In this document: positions 16,964 through 25,482 of the stretch, one piece after another
Layout: each line of letters starts with the position of its first letter
Position numbering within the stretch: position 1 is the stretch's first letter
NCBI GenBank assembly: GCA_036782715.1
Contig: DAIPYN010000006.1
Coordinates: forward strand, 1 to 64,000
DNA: 64,000 bases
Direction of reading: 5' to 3'
From: UBA3478 sp036782715
GTDB taxonomy: Bacteria; Bacteroidota; Bacteroidia; Flavobacteriales; Flavobacteriaceae
Translations under genes and position numbers: made by a program
Notes under the pieces: model-generated
The model's input: the letters and a program-made list of their open reading frames with translations, nothing else
The model's database searches: none
What the model was told of the DNA's origin: nothing

Positions 16964-19900
16964 TTCACTAAATATTCTCCAGAGCTTTCAAGTACTTCTA
17001 TTAGCTGCTCTAATTGAGTATTAAATTCGTCGGTATATGGATCGATGAATTCGTTATCTCCCATATCGCTTGATATATCGATAACTCTTCTGCAAGCTTC
17101 TAAGTCTCTGTATATTTCCTCGATTCTGAGGTAGCTTTCGTCAGCATCTAGACTCGCATAATACCTTAGACGATCTAAGTAGATAGTCAGTAATTCTTTA
17201 CTCAGTTTCTGTGCCTTTTCGTCTTTTTGAATACTGTAGTATCCTTGAATAAAAGGTTCGACGAATGTGTAGAATTTAAAGGTCTTAAGAGGCATTTTAG
17301 TTACACCTAGGTCTAATACTTCTTCTGCCATTTCAAGGCGATCCTCAACAATGAGTTGCTCGGCTAATCGTGCAAGATTACTTCTAAAGGTGATTCCTTG
17401 CGCTCTGGTTTGAGTGTCAATATAAATCCATTCATCCTCGCTGTTTCCCCAATCCCAGCTCATAACGATATTATACATGAGTTGGCTGTCTATTCGTCCT
17501 ATATCGAAACCTCCATTGTCCGGGGTAAGGATTGGTACTAGTTTAAACACTAAGCCATCGAGCTGAAGATAATCTTTCATGTATAAGTATTCGGCAGAAT
17601 CTAAACTTCCGCCTGAGAAATAGATGGGCCTAGACCAATCATTGGCGTTTAAGATATCTAGCATTAGTAACCGGTTCTTTGCAAGAGCCGACTGCGGAAG
17701 ATCGATATCGATGTAGTCGACGATAAGCTCTGAGTCCTGCGGCTTAACGATACCGCTTTTGAGAACCGCTTCCTTATTAACGGGTACTCTGATTTTATGG
17801 GTCGGATAATAAACAATATCTAACTGCTCAGGTTCGAATTGACTAAGATCTGCTCCTTGCTTTTCTAGGAGGTAGCTGATTTTTGTTTCTTTTCGACCAC
17901 TGCTTACCCAATCCATGAAATCAGCAAGTAACCAGCGCTCCTCTTGAATTTCAGGGACAGGTTGATAATACAGTAAATCTCTTGTTCCGTAGCGATACTT
18001 TTGGTGCGTTAGTTTTGATGGAATAGGACTGCTTTCATAAGCCTGACGCTTCATTTGGTCGATGTACCAGTCAGTCGCTAAAAGGCTTGAGTTTACGATA
18101 CGAACATCGGTACGATAACCTTCAATTTCTTGCAGATACCATAGAGGGAAGGTGTCATTGTCTCCGATAGTAAAGAGCAGAGCATCTTTATTCTCTACAC
18201 AAGAGTCTAAGTAAGTTTTTGCAGTAGCTCGTGCAGTATAGCGATTAGATCGGTCATGATCATCCCAATTTTCAAATGCCATTAGTAGGGGAATGAGAAT
18301 GAGCAGACTTCCTAATGCTAACTGTTTTTGCGGTTGTTGTACAATACCTTTAAGCCTCTCGAAGACGGCATAAGCTCCAAGGCCAATCCAAACCGAGAAA
18401 ATGAAGAATGATCCAACGAGCGAATAATCTCTTTCTCGAGGTTGAAATAGGGTTGGATTCGTGTAGAATTGAATGGCTAAACCGGTAAACACAAAGAAAA
18501 CCAGTAGTGACCAAAAAGATTTCCAGTCCCGTTTAGCGTGAAAATAGGCTCCGATTAATCCTAGAATTAAGGGTAGAAAGTAATAAGTATTACGAGCTTT
18601 ATTTTCTTTTAAATCTTTAGGTAGATTGTTTTGATTACCTAGGCGAATACTATCAATAAATGGAATTCCACTCAACCATTCACCTTGTGCATTGAAACGC
18701 CCCTGTTCGTCAGAGGCTCTTCCAGTGAAATTCCACATAAAATACCTCCAATACATATAACCAAACTGAAAATCGAATAGGTAAGTTAGGTTTTGTGCAA
18801 TTGTCGGAGGTTTAATCTCTATATAGTCAGAGAAGTTCTTCAAGAAGTCGAGGTATTGCGCTGTTTCAATTTCTCCTTGAGCACTCCTCGTTTTAAATTC
18901 ATTGACTGCTTTTCTCAGTTCGGTATTACCTAGGTATTCGGGTCTTATAGAAAAGTCTAATCGACCGTAAAATTTCATGTAGTTTTCGGCCGAAGATGGG
19001 CTCCACATTCTAGGGAGTAGGCCAATGTGATTTGGATTCGGTCCTTGAATAGCCCCCTTGTAATTGTTTACAATTTCATAGCGACCCAATTTGTGATTCT
19101 TTTCGTATTTCGGTTTTCCGTCTTGATCTGGGCCAGCTTCAGCGAAATAATCGGAGTAGTATGAACCATAAAAAGGACTTTCTGGGGCCGGATATTGTTC
19201 GCGGTTATAATAAGCCAGAAGAGCTCGAGCATCTTCAGGATTATTCTCATTGACCACCGTACCCGCATTAGCTCGTATAGGTAGCATTAGCCAAGTAGAA
19301 AGACCTAGAAAGAAAAAGAATACACTATGTGTAAGTAAAGACCAGATGGGGTTACTCGCTTTATTCGAGCGCTTAATGGCGTATAGGAATGCGGCAGTTA
19401 AAACAATACCGAGAAAAATACTTCCTGAGTTAAAGGGTAATCCTATACTGTTTACCATGAAGATTTCTACCGCCCCAAATAGTCTCAATATATAAGTAAG
19501 GGAAAATTTAAATACTAAAAATAAAAGGGCTACCACACTCACATGAGCGACAATAAAGTTTTTAATGGTAATCTGATGATACTTCTTGAAATAGTAGAGT
19601 AGACCAATAGATGGAATCGCCAGGAATCCCATAAATTGAATTCCAAAGACCAATCCGACAACAAAACTTATGAGCAATACCCATCGGTCAGCTTTCTCAT
19701 CTTTGAGCTCATCGGTCCAACGAATTCCTAAATAAAGTAGGAGTGCCATCATTAGACTAGCCATGGCGTAAACTTCAGTTTCAACAGCGTTAAACCAAAA
19801 GCTATCTGAAAAACAAAGCGCTAGTGCTCCAATGATACTTGCGATTACCAGTTTCAATTCTTCAGTGGATGTTTCAGAATGTCTGATAATTCTTCGAATT

Positions 19901-20211
19901 AATCGATGAATGATTTGATAAGTAAGTAAAATGGTGAGTGCACTAGAAAACACGGAGACAGAGTTCACCATAAGTGCTATCTTCTCTGGATCACCAAAGG
20001 CGAAAAGTGCGGCAAAAGCTCCAATAATTTGAAAAAGAGGGGCTCCAGGGGGGTGACCTACCTGTAATTTTGCAGAAGTAGCTATGTATTCTCCAGCATC
20101 CCAAAAGCTAACAGTGGGCTCAACGGTAAGCCCATAAGTTAAAAGAGCAACTGTAAATACTAGCCAAGCACCAATATTTTGATAACTCATTTTCTTTATT
20201 ATTTCCCTCAT
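16960..20211 (-). CDS. DUF2723 multi-spanning membrane protein, probable GT-C glycosyltransferase
   Basis: 1083 residues. The N-terminus reads FWDAGEYIATSAKLQVGHPP (about 36-55), the DUF2723 signature, with the Asp/Glu pair after the first helix that is typical of GT-C glycosyltransferases. About a dozen hydrophobic segments fill residues 10-650, and the C-terminal 400 residues are soluble. The eukaryotic relative TMEM260 is a protein O-mannosyltransferase, so a lipid-phosphate-sugar-dependent protein glycosyltransferase is a reasonable inference. Bacteroidota glycosylate many exported proteins. An alternative start is Met-8. Alone on its strand; the upstream sequence faces the tRNA-Gln promoter. 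Confidence 0.8.
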   Translation of the reverse strand: MREIIKKMSYQNIGAWLVFTVALLTYGLTVEPTVSFWDAGEYIATSAKLQVGHPPGAPLFQIIGAFAALFAFGDPEKIALMVNSVSVFSSALTILLTYQIIHRLIRRIIRHSETSTEELKLVIASIIGALALCFSDSFWFNAVETEVYAMASLMMALLLYLGIRWTDELKDEKADRWVLLISFVVGLVFGIQFMGFLAIPSIGLLYYFKKYHQITIKNFIVAHVSVVALLFLVFKFSLTYILRLFGAVEIFMVNSIGLPFNSGSIFLGIVLTAAFLYAIKRSNKASNPIWSLLTHSVFFFFLGLSTWLMLPIRANAGTVVNENNPEDARALLAYYNREQYPAPESPFYGSYYSDYFAEAGPDQDGKPKYEKNHKLGRYEIVNNYKGAIQGPNPNHIGLLPRMWSPSSAENYMKFYGRLDFSIRPEYLGNTELRKAVNEFKTRSAQGEIETAQYLDFLKNFSDYIEIKPPTIAQNLTYLFDFQFGYMYWRYFMWNFTGRASDEQGRFNAQGEWLSGIPFIDSIRLGNQNNLPKDLKENKARNTYYFLPLILGLIGAYFHAKRDWKSFWSLLVFFVFTGLAIQFYTNPTLFQPRERDYSLVGSFFIFSVWIGLGAYAVFERLKGIVQQPQKQLALGSLLILIPLLMAFENWDDHDRSNRYTARATAKTYLDSCVENKDALLFTIGDNDTFPLWYLQEIEGYRTDVRIVNSSLLATDWYIDQMKRQAYESSPIPSKLTHQKYRYGTRDLLYYQPVPEIQEERWLLADFMDWVSSGRKETKISYLLEKQGADLSQFEPEQLDIVYYPTHKIRVPVNKEAVLKSGIVKPQDSELIVDYIDIDLPQSALAKNRLLMLDILNANDWSRPIYFSGGSLDSAEYLYMKDYLQLDGLVFKLVPILTPDNGGFDIGRIDSQLMYNIVMSWDWGNSEDEWIYIDTQTRAQGITFRSNLARLAEQLIVEDRLEMAEEVLDLGVTKMPLKTFKFYTFVEPFIQGYYSIQKDEKAQKLSKELLTIYLDRLRYYASLDADESYLRIEEIYRDLEACRRVIDISSDMGDNEFIDPYTDEFNTQLEQLIEVLESSGEYLVN

Positions 20212-20256
20212 TGTAAAAATCTTTTTGGAGCGAAGACGAAATTACCATTTTTAATT

Positions 20257-20286
20257 TTTGCTAATTCTAAGAATATTCTAAATTTG
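20257..20286 (+). promoter_or_regulatory. promoter of tRNA-Gln
   Basis: TTTG at 20257-20260, 18 bases, then TAAATTTG at 20279-20286: a near-ideal Bacteroidota promoter. The predicted start, near 20293, is about 11 bases before the mature tRNA. Confidence 0.7.
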
Positions 20287-20303
20287 CACCCTCGATTGAG
20301 TCT

Positions 20304-20378
20304 TGGCCTATGGTGTAATTGGTAACACAGCTGATTTTGGTTCAGTCGTTCAAGGTTCGAGTCCTTGTAGGCCAACCA
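20304..20378 (+). tRNA. tRNA-Gln (UUG)
   Basis: Cloverleaf seen by eye: acceptor TGGCCTA pairs with TAGGCCA (20368-20374), discriminator A at 20375 and an encoded CCA at 20376-20378. The D-loop contains TAATTGGTAA, the anticodon loop TTTTGGT gives anticodon UUG, and the T-arm has GGTTCGAGTCC. It reads CAA glutamine codons. A hairpin terminator follows at 20420 and rimP begins at 20456. Confidence 0.95.
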
Positions 20379-20419
20379 ACTTTCTTCAAGCTTAGCTTGA
20401 ACGTTTAGTAAAAGACATG

Positions 20420-20447
20420 AAGAGGGGACATTTGTCCCCTCTTTTAT
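20420..20447 (+). terminator. terminator of tRNA-Gln
   Basis: Arms AAGAGGGGAC and GTCCCCTCTT around the 4-base loop ATTT, followed by T-rich sequence. It lies between the tRNA and the chosen rimP start and would be inside the coding region if the upstream ATG at 20417 were used. Confidence 0.8.
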
Positions 20448-20455
20448 TAGGTAGT

Positions 20456-20920
20456 ATGGAATTTAAAGAACAAGTATTAACGCTTCTAAATCAGGCTTTT
20501 GAGAAAAGGCCAGATCTCTTTTTGATCAATTTTTCGATGGACGCTCAGAGTCACATTGAAATTATAATCGATGGGGATAAAGGGGTTAGTATTAATGATT
20601 GTGTAGAAATTTCTAGAGCTATCGAGCATCAATTAGATCGTGAAGTTCATGACTTTTCGTTGAGCGTTCAGTCTTCTGGGGCTACCGCCCCACTTAAGTT
20701 GGCACGTCAATATCCGCAACACAAGGGTAGAACGTTGAAAGTGAAATCTGAAGGTGCTGAAGTTAAAGGAAAACTTATCGAGGTAACCGATAAAACAATT
20801 ACCTTAGAATGGAGCGAGAGAGTTCCTAAAGAGGTAGGTAAAGGAAAACAAACAGTGGTTCGAAAAGAAACCATTGCTTATAATACTATTGATCAAGCAC
20901 AAATTGTGTTAACGTTTTAA
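20456..20920 (+). CDS. rimP: ribosome maturation factor RimP
   Basis: Assists 30S subunit assembly. 154 residues, the family's usual length, with an N-terminal domain (INDCVEISRAIEHQLD) and a C-terminal SH3-like domain (GRTLKVKSEGAEVKGKLIEV). An in-frame ATG at 20417 would add 13 residues that translate the tRNA terminator hairpin; the ATG at 20456 gives a normal RimP N-terminus, so I prefer it. Followed by nusA after 9 bases and infB, the standard operon. Confidence 0.92.
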   Translation: MEFKEQVLTLLNQAFEKRPDLFLINFSMDAQSHIEIIIDGDKGVSINDCVEISRAIEHQLDREVHDFSLSVQSSGATAPLKLARQYPQHKGRTLKVKSEGAEVKGKLIEVTDKTITLEWSERVPKEVGKGKQTVVRKETIAYNTIDQAQIVLTF

Positions 20921-20929
20921 TCGCTAATT

Positions 20930-22162
20930 ATGGAGAATTTAGCACTTATTGAGTCGTTTTCTGAATTCAAGGACGACAAGTTTATCGACAGAGTAACCCT
21001 CATGGCTATTCTTGAAGAAGTGTTCAGAAATGCTTTAAAAAGAAAGTTCGGTTCGGATGATAACTTCGACATCATTATTAATCCAGACAAAGGTGACTTA
21101 GAGATTTGGAGAAACCGAATCGTAGTTGAGGATGATATGGTTGAGGATGAAAACGAGCAGATTTCATTGTCTGAAGCTCGTAAAATCGAACCTGACTTTG
21201 AGGTAGGTGAGGATGTTTCAGAAGAGGTGAAGCTGATCGATCTTGGAAGACGTTCGATCTTAGCACTACGACAGAACTTAGTTGCAAGGATTCAAGAGCA
21301 CGATAATACCACCATCTACAAACAATTCAAGGATCTTGAAGGTGAGATTTACACTGCTGAGGTGCACCATATTCGCCATAAAGCGGTAATATTATTAGAT
21401 GATGAAGGAAATGAGATCATTCTTCCGAAGGATCGTCAAATTCCTTCTGACTTCTTTAGAAAAGGCGATAATATTCGCGGAATTATCGAGAGCGTTGAGC
21501 TTAAAGGGGTAAAACCTGCGATTATTTTGTCTAGAACTTCTCCTAAGTTTCTGGAGCAGCTCTTCACTCAAGAGATTCCTGAGGTTTTCGATGGCTTGAT
21601 TACTATTAAAAAAGTCGTTCGTATCCCTGGAGAAAAGGCAAAAGTGGCTGTAGATTCGTATGACGATCGTATTGATCCAGTAGGAGCATGTGTAGGAATG
21701 AAGGGTTCTCGTATTCACGGTATCGTAAGAGAGCTAGGAAATGAAAACATCGATGTAATTAATTGGACGAATAACAAACAACTCCTTGTAACACGTGCAT
21801 TAAGCCCAGCTCGTGTAAGTTCGGTTAAGCTGAATGATGAAGATATGACTGCTCAGGTTTATTTAAAGCCTGAAGAAGTTTCTAAAGCAATCGGACGAAG
21901 TGGTCATAATATTCGACTAGCGGGTCAACTGACCGGTTATGAAATCGATGTATTTAGAGAAGGTGTTGAGGAAGATGTCGAGTTGACTGAGTTCTCTGAC
22001 GAAATCGATGCATGGATTATTCAAGAATTCAAGAAGATTGGTCTAGATACAGCTAGAAGTGTATTAGAACTAGATATTGAGGATCTTATAAAACGTACTG
22101 ACCTTGAAGAGGAGACTGTTCAAGAGGTTGTCAAAATACTAAAAGCAGAGTTTGAGGACTAA
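20930..22162 (+). CDS. nusA: transcription termination/antitermination factor NusA
   Basis: 410 residues: N-terminal RNA-polymerase-binding domain (1 to about 130), an S1 domain (about 135-200), then two KH domains with PVGACVGMKGSRIHGIV and EVSKAIGRSGHNIRLAGQLT. The last 60 residues contain one helix-hairpin-helix-like segment and an acidic end; the two acidic repeats of E. coli NusA are not present, as is normal outside proteobacteria. Modulates pausing and termination. In the rimP-nusA-infB operon. Confidence 0.95.
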   Translation: MENLALIESFSEFKDDKFIDRVTLMAILEEVFRNALKRKFGSDDNFDIIINPDKGDLEIWRNRIVVEDDMVEDENEQISLSEARKIEPDFEVGEDVSEEVKLIDLGRRSILALRQNLVARIQEHDNTTIYKQFKDLEGEIYTAEVHHIRHKAVILLDDEGNEIILPKDRQIPSDFFRKGDNIRGIIESVELKGVKPAIILSRTSPKFLEQLFTQEIPEVFDGLITIKKVVRIPGEKAKVAVDSYDDRIDPVGACVGMKGSRIHGIVRELGNENIDVINWTNNKQLLVTRALSPARVSSVKLNDEDMTAQVYLKPEEVSKAIGRSGHNIRLAGQLTGYEIDVFREGVEEDVELTEFSDEIDAWIIQEFKKIGLDTARSVLELDIEDLIKRTDLEEETVQEVVKILKAEFED

Positions 22163-22167
22163 CCTCT

Positions 22168-22175
22168 TATATTTG
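22168..22175 (+). promoter_or_regulatory. possible internal promoter element before infB
   Basis: TATATTTG in the 48-base gap between nusA and infB matches TAnnTTTG, but the nearest TTTG (22151-22154) is only 13 bases upstream, shorter than the usual spacing. Confidence 0.3.
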
Positions 22176-22210
22176 TAAACCCGACCCTTAAAAAGGTAAT
22201 AGCATAATTT

Positions 22211-24871
22211 ATGTCTGAAGAAAAGACCATTAGAATTAATAAAGTACTCCGAGAACTTAATATTTCTCTCGATCGTGCTGTAGAGCATTTGAAAGAGAAG
22301 GGACATGAGATCGAAGCTCGTCCTACTACCAAAATTAGTACTGTGGAGTACCAAGTTTTGCTTGATGAGTTTCAGACAGATATGTCTAAAAAAGTTGCCT
22401 CTATTGAGGTAGGAGAAGAGAATAGAAAAGAAAAAGAAGCGCTACTTCAGCAAATTGAAAAAGAACAGGAGGAGAAGAAGGCAATTAAAGAGAAGGAGCC
22501 GACTGTCATTAGAGGAAAAGCCACGCTTTCTGGTCCTAAACAGGTAGGTAAGATTGATTTAAACCCCAAGGAAGAGGTAGTCGTAGAGCCTGAGAAGGTA
22601 CAAGAAAAGGAACAGGAACCTGTTGTAGAAGAGGTTAAAGAGCCTGTAAAAGAAGAGCAGCCGGCTGAGGTGAAACAAGCAGCAACAGCCGAAGCACCAA
22701 AAGAAGAAGAGGTTAAAGAAGAAAGTCCTGCTGCAGAACCGAAGAGTGAACAAATTAAAACCAAATACCAGACCTTATCAGGTCCTAAAATCGTTGGGGC
22801 GAAGATTGATCTCACTCAATTTGAAAAGAAAAAGAAGCCTGCAGAGTCAAATGCTGATAATGATCGCAAGCGCAAGCGTAAGAGAATTGTTAGCGATAAG
22901 AATACACCTAAAGGCGGAAATAAAAGAGGTGGTAGAAATCAGCCTCAAGTTCAACGTGCTGAACCCACTGAAGAAGAGGTTCAAAGACAGGTTCGCGAAA
23001 CTTTAGAAAAGCTTCAAGGAAAGTCTTCTAAAGGCAAAGGGGCGCGTTACAGAAAAGAAAAGAGAGATCTTCACGAGCAACAAAGAGAGCGCGAGCAAGA
23101 ACAGCAAGAGCTTGAGAGCAAGGTTCTTAAAGTGACAGAGTTTGTTACTGTGAATGAAGTTGCTACCATGATGGATGTGTCTTCAACCCAAGTGATTTCT
23201 GCATGTATGTCGTTAGGAATCATGGTTACCATGAATCAGAGATTAGATGCTGAAACCTTAACGATTGTTGCTGATGAGTTTGGCTATGAGGTTGATTTCA
23301 TGCAAGCTGAGCTTGAGGAGACAGTAATTGAAGAAATCACAGATGCCGAAGATGATCTTCAAGCGAGAGCGCCAATTGTTACTGTGATGGGTCACGTAGA
23401 TCACGGTAAAACTTCGTTACTTGATCATATTAGAAAAGAGAATGTAATCGCTGGTGAGAGTGGGGGTATTACTCAACACATCGGTGCTTACGGTGTAACT
23501 CTTGAAAGCGGTCAGAAAATATCGTTTTTAGATACTCCTGGTCACGAAGCCTTTACGGCGATGCGTGCTAGAGGTGCACAGGTTACTGATATCGCAATCA
23601 TTGTTGTTGCGGCGGATGATGACATCATGCCTCAGACGAAAGAAGCAATTGCTCACGCGCAAGCCGCTGGAGTACCGATGGTATTTGCGATTAACAAAAT
23701 AGACCGTCCAACAGCTAATCCAGACAAGATTAAAGAGGGACTTGCTGCCATGAATCTCTTGGTAGAGGACTGGGGTGGTAAAATTCAATCTCATGACATT
23801 TCTGCTAAAACAGGTCAGGGAGTGAATGAGCTTCTCGAAAAGGTTCTTCTAGAGGCTGAACTTTTAGAACTGAAGGCTAATCCTGATCGCGAGGCTACGG
23901 GTACCGTGGTTGAGGCTTTCCTAGATAAGGGTAGAGGTTATGTATCTACCGTACTTGTCCAAAATGGAACCCTACGAATAGGAGATTATGTTCTTGCAGG
24001 AACCTCAAGTGGTAAAATACGTGCCATGCAGGATGAGCGTGGAAAAAATATCAAGGAAGCAGGTCCTGCTACACCGATATCTATCTTAGGACTCGATGGA
24101 GCTCCTCAAGCTGGTGATCGTTTTAATGTATTGAAGGATGAGCGTGAAGCAAAGCAAATTGCTCAGAAACGATCTCAGTTACAAAGAGAGCAAAGTGTTC
24201 GAGCTCAACGTCAGCTTACCTTAGATGAGATTGGTAGACGTATTGCAGTCGGAGATTTCCAAGAACTTAATATTATCCTTAAAGGGGACGTAGATGGTTC
24301 GGTAGAGGCTTTAACCGATTCGTTCCAGAAACTCTCAACCGAGGAAATTCAAGTCAATATCATCCACAAAGGTGTTGGTGCTATTACTGAGTCTGATGTG
24401 TTACTTGCCAGTGCTTCATCAGCGGTAGTGATCGGATTTAACGTTCGACCCATGGCAAATGCTCGTACAGTTGCAGAGAAGGAAGAAGTTGATATCCGCA
24501 CCTACTCAATTATCTACGATGCTATCGATGATATCAAGAAAGCCATGGAGGGCATGTTGAGTCCTGAAATGAAAGAAGAAGTCACCGGTACTGCAGAAAT
24601 TCGTGAAACCTTTAAGATTTCTAAGATTGGAACCATCGCAGGTTGTATGGTTCTTTCAGGAAAAATATTTAGAAACTCTAAGATTCGTGTTATACGCGAT
24701 GGTGTTGTAGCCTTCGATGGTGAGCTCGCTTCGCTTAAACGATTCAAAGACGACGTTAAAGAGGTTTCAAAGGGATATGATTGTGGTCTTCAAGTGAAAA
24801 ATTACAATGATATCAGAGTCGACGATCAGATCGAAGCTTACCAGGAGGTAGCTGTACAGAAGAAACTTTAA
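22211..24871 (+). CDS. infB: translation initiation factor IF-2
   Basis: 886 residues. After a small N-terminal IF2N-like domain (about 1-60) comes a long low-complexity Lys/Glu/Pro-rich linker (about 65-300). The GTPase has GHVDHGKTS (G1), GGITQHIGAYGV (G2), DTPGHEAF (G3), NKID (G4) and SAKTGQG (G5), followed by domains II, III and the C-terminal fMet-tRNA-binding domain. It places initiator tRNA on the 30S subunit. Ends the rimP operon; its stop overlaps by 4 bases that of the convergent small gene. Confidence 0.97.
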   Translation: MSEEKTIRINKVLRELNISLDRAVEHLKEKGHEIEARPTTKISTVEYQVLLDEFQTDMSKKVASIEVGEENRKEKEALLQQIEKEQEEKKAIKEKEPTVIRGKATLSGPKQVGKIDLNPKEEVVVEPEKVQEKEQEPVVEEVKEPVKEEQPAEVKQAATAEAPKEEEVKEESPAAEPKSEQIKTKYQTLSGPKIVGAKIDLTQFEKKKKPAESNADNDRKRKRKRIVSDKNTPKGGNKRGGRNQPQVQRAEPTEEEVQRQVRETLEKLQGKSSKGKGARYRKEKRDLHEQQREREQEQQELESKVLKVTEFVTVNEVATMMDVSSTQVISACMSLGIMVTMNQRLDAETLTIVADEFGYEVDFMQAELEETVIEEITDAEDDLQARAPIVTVMGHVDHGKTSLLDHIRKENVIAGESGGITQHIGAYGVTLESGQKISFLDTPGHEAFTAMRARGAQVTDIAIIVVAADDDIMPQTKEAIAHAQAAGVPMVFAINKIDRPTANPDKIKEGLAAMNLLVEDWGGKIQSHDISAKTGQGVNELLEKVLLEAELLELKANPDREATGTVVEAFLDKGRGYVSTVLVQNGTLRIGDYVLAGTSSGKIRAMQDERGKNIKEAGPATPISILGLDGAPQAGDRFNVLKDEREAKQIAQKRSQLQREQSVRAQRQLTLDEIGRRIAVGDFQELNIILKGDVDGSVEALTDSFQKLSTEEIQVNIIHKGVGAITESDVLLASASSAVVIGFNVRPMANARTVAEKEEVDIRTYSIIYDAIDDIKKAMEGMLSPEMKEEVTGTAEIRETFKISKIGTIAGCMVLSGKIFRNSKIRVIRDGVVAFDGELASLKRFKDDVKEVSKGYDCGLQVKNYNDIRVDDQIEAYQEVAVQKKL

Positions 24872-25275
24872 TTGTTTTTTCCGGGTTCTAATATCATGAT
24901 TCCTCTAAAATAAGGACGAAGCCTCTTTGAGGCTTTTTCTGTTTCTAGACGTGTTCTAAAGTGTTCTAAGCGAAGACGATAGGTAGGCGAATTGAAAGAG
25001 AGTTTTAGTGGATGTTTTTGGTGAAAGATCGTATCTTCAGCAAACAGGGTGTTATAGCGTTCTTTCAATTTCTCCATCTCGGCAAGGGATCCAAATCCTA
25101 ATTGAATATGGTAGTCACCCTTTTCAACCTTCAATAGTCTATAAATATCACTCAATTGTGAAATACTGACCTTGCTGGGCGTGATAGAATCTAAATCTAA
25201 TTCTTTCGATTGGGAGTAACCGAACGACAGAGTTAAAAGACTAATAATAAGAACGTTAAAAAGGATATTTTTCAT
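24868..25275 (-). CDS. small exported SPOR-like protein
   Basis: 135 residues with a signal peptide (about 1-21, ending GYSQ). The mature part contains GDYHIQLGFGSLAEMEKLKE (about 73-92), a pattern resembling a SPOR peptidoglycan-binding repeat, but divergent. No enzyme motif is visible. It sits alone between infB and the respiratory operon, on the opposite strand. A SPOR-type cell-wall-binding role is a tentative inference. Confidence 0.6.
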   Translation of the reverse strand: MKNILFNVLIISLLTLSFGYSQSKELDLDSITPSKVSISQLSDIYRLLKVEKGDYHIQLGFGSLAEMEKLKERYNTLFAEDTIFHQKHPLKLSFNSPTYRLRLEHFRTRLETEKASKRLRPYFRGIMILEPGKNN

Positions 25276-25414
25276 TATTTAATTTTGTTTGCTTTATAGC
25301 CTTCGCAAGGTAATCAATTCCTGTAGGACTAAGCTGTTATTTAGAACGATTACAAATTACAAGAACCTCTTACAAGAACCTCAAACTTAACTTTTTTAAT
25401 ACCCCCTTCAGTAT

Positions 25415-25422
25415 TATTTTTG
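25415..25422 (+). promoter_or_regulatory. -7 element of the ACIII-cox operon
   Basis: TATTTTTG matches TAnnTTTG; the -33 region is only T-rich. It lies about 60 bases before actA, in the 207-base space between divergent genes. A second, 9-base near match (TAATTTTTG) occurs closer, around 25461-25469. Confidence 0.4.
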
Positions 25423-25482
25423 TGGCAATTTGAGACAATTATACCGTTGATAAAAACGGTAATTTTTGCATAACCAAGTTAT

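Noticed and set aside
20417..20455. Upstream ATG for rimP
   Set aside because: Would translate the tRNA terminator hairpin; 13 extra residues have no counterpart.
22447..22815. Minus-strand frames opposite the infB linker
   Set aside because: Low-complexity Ser/Thr and Phe/Leu translations of the Lys/Glu-rich linker.
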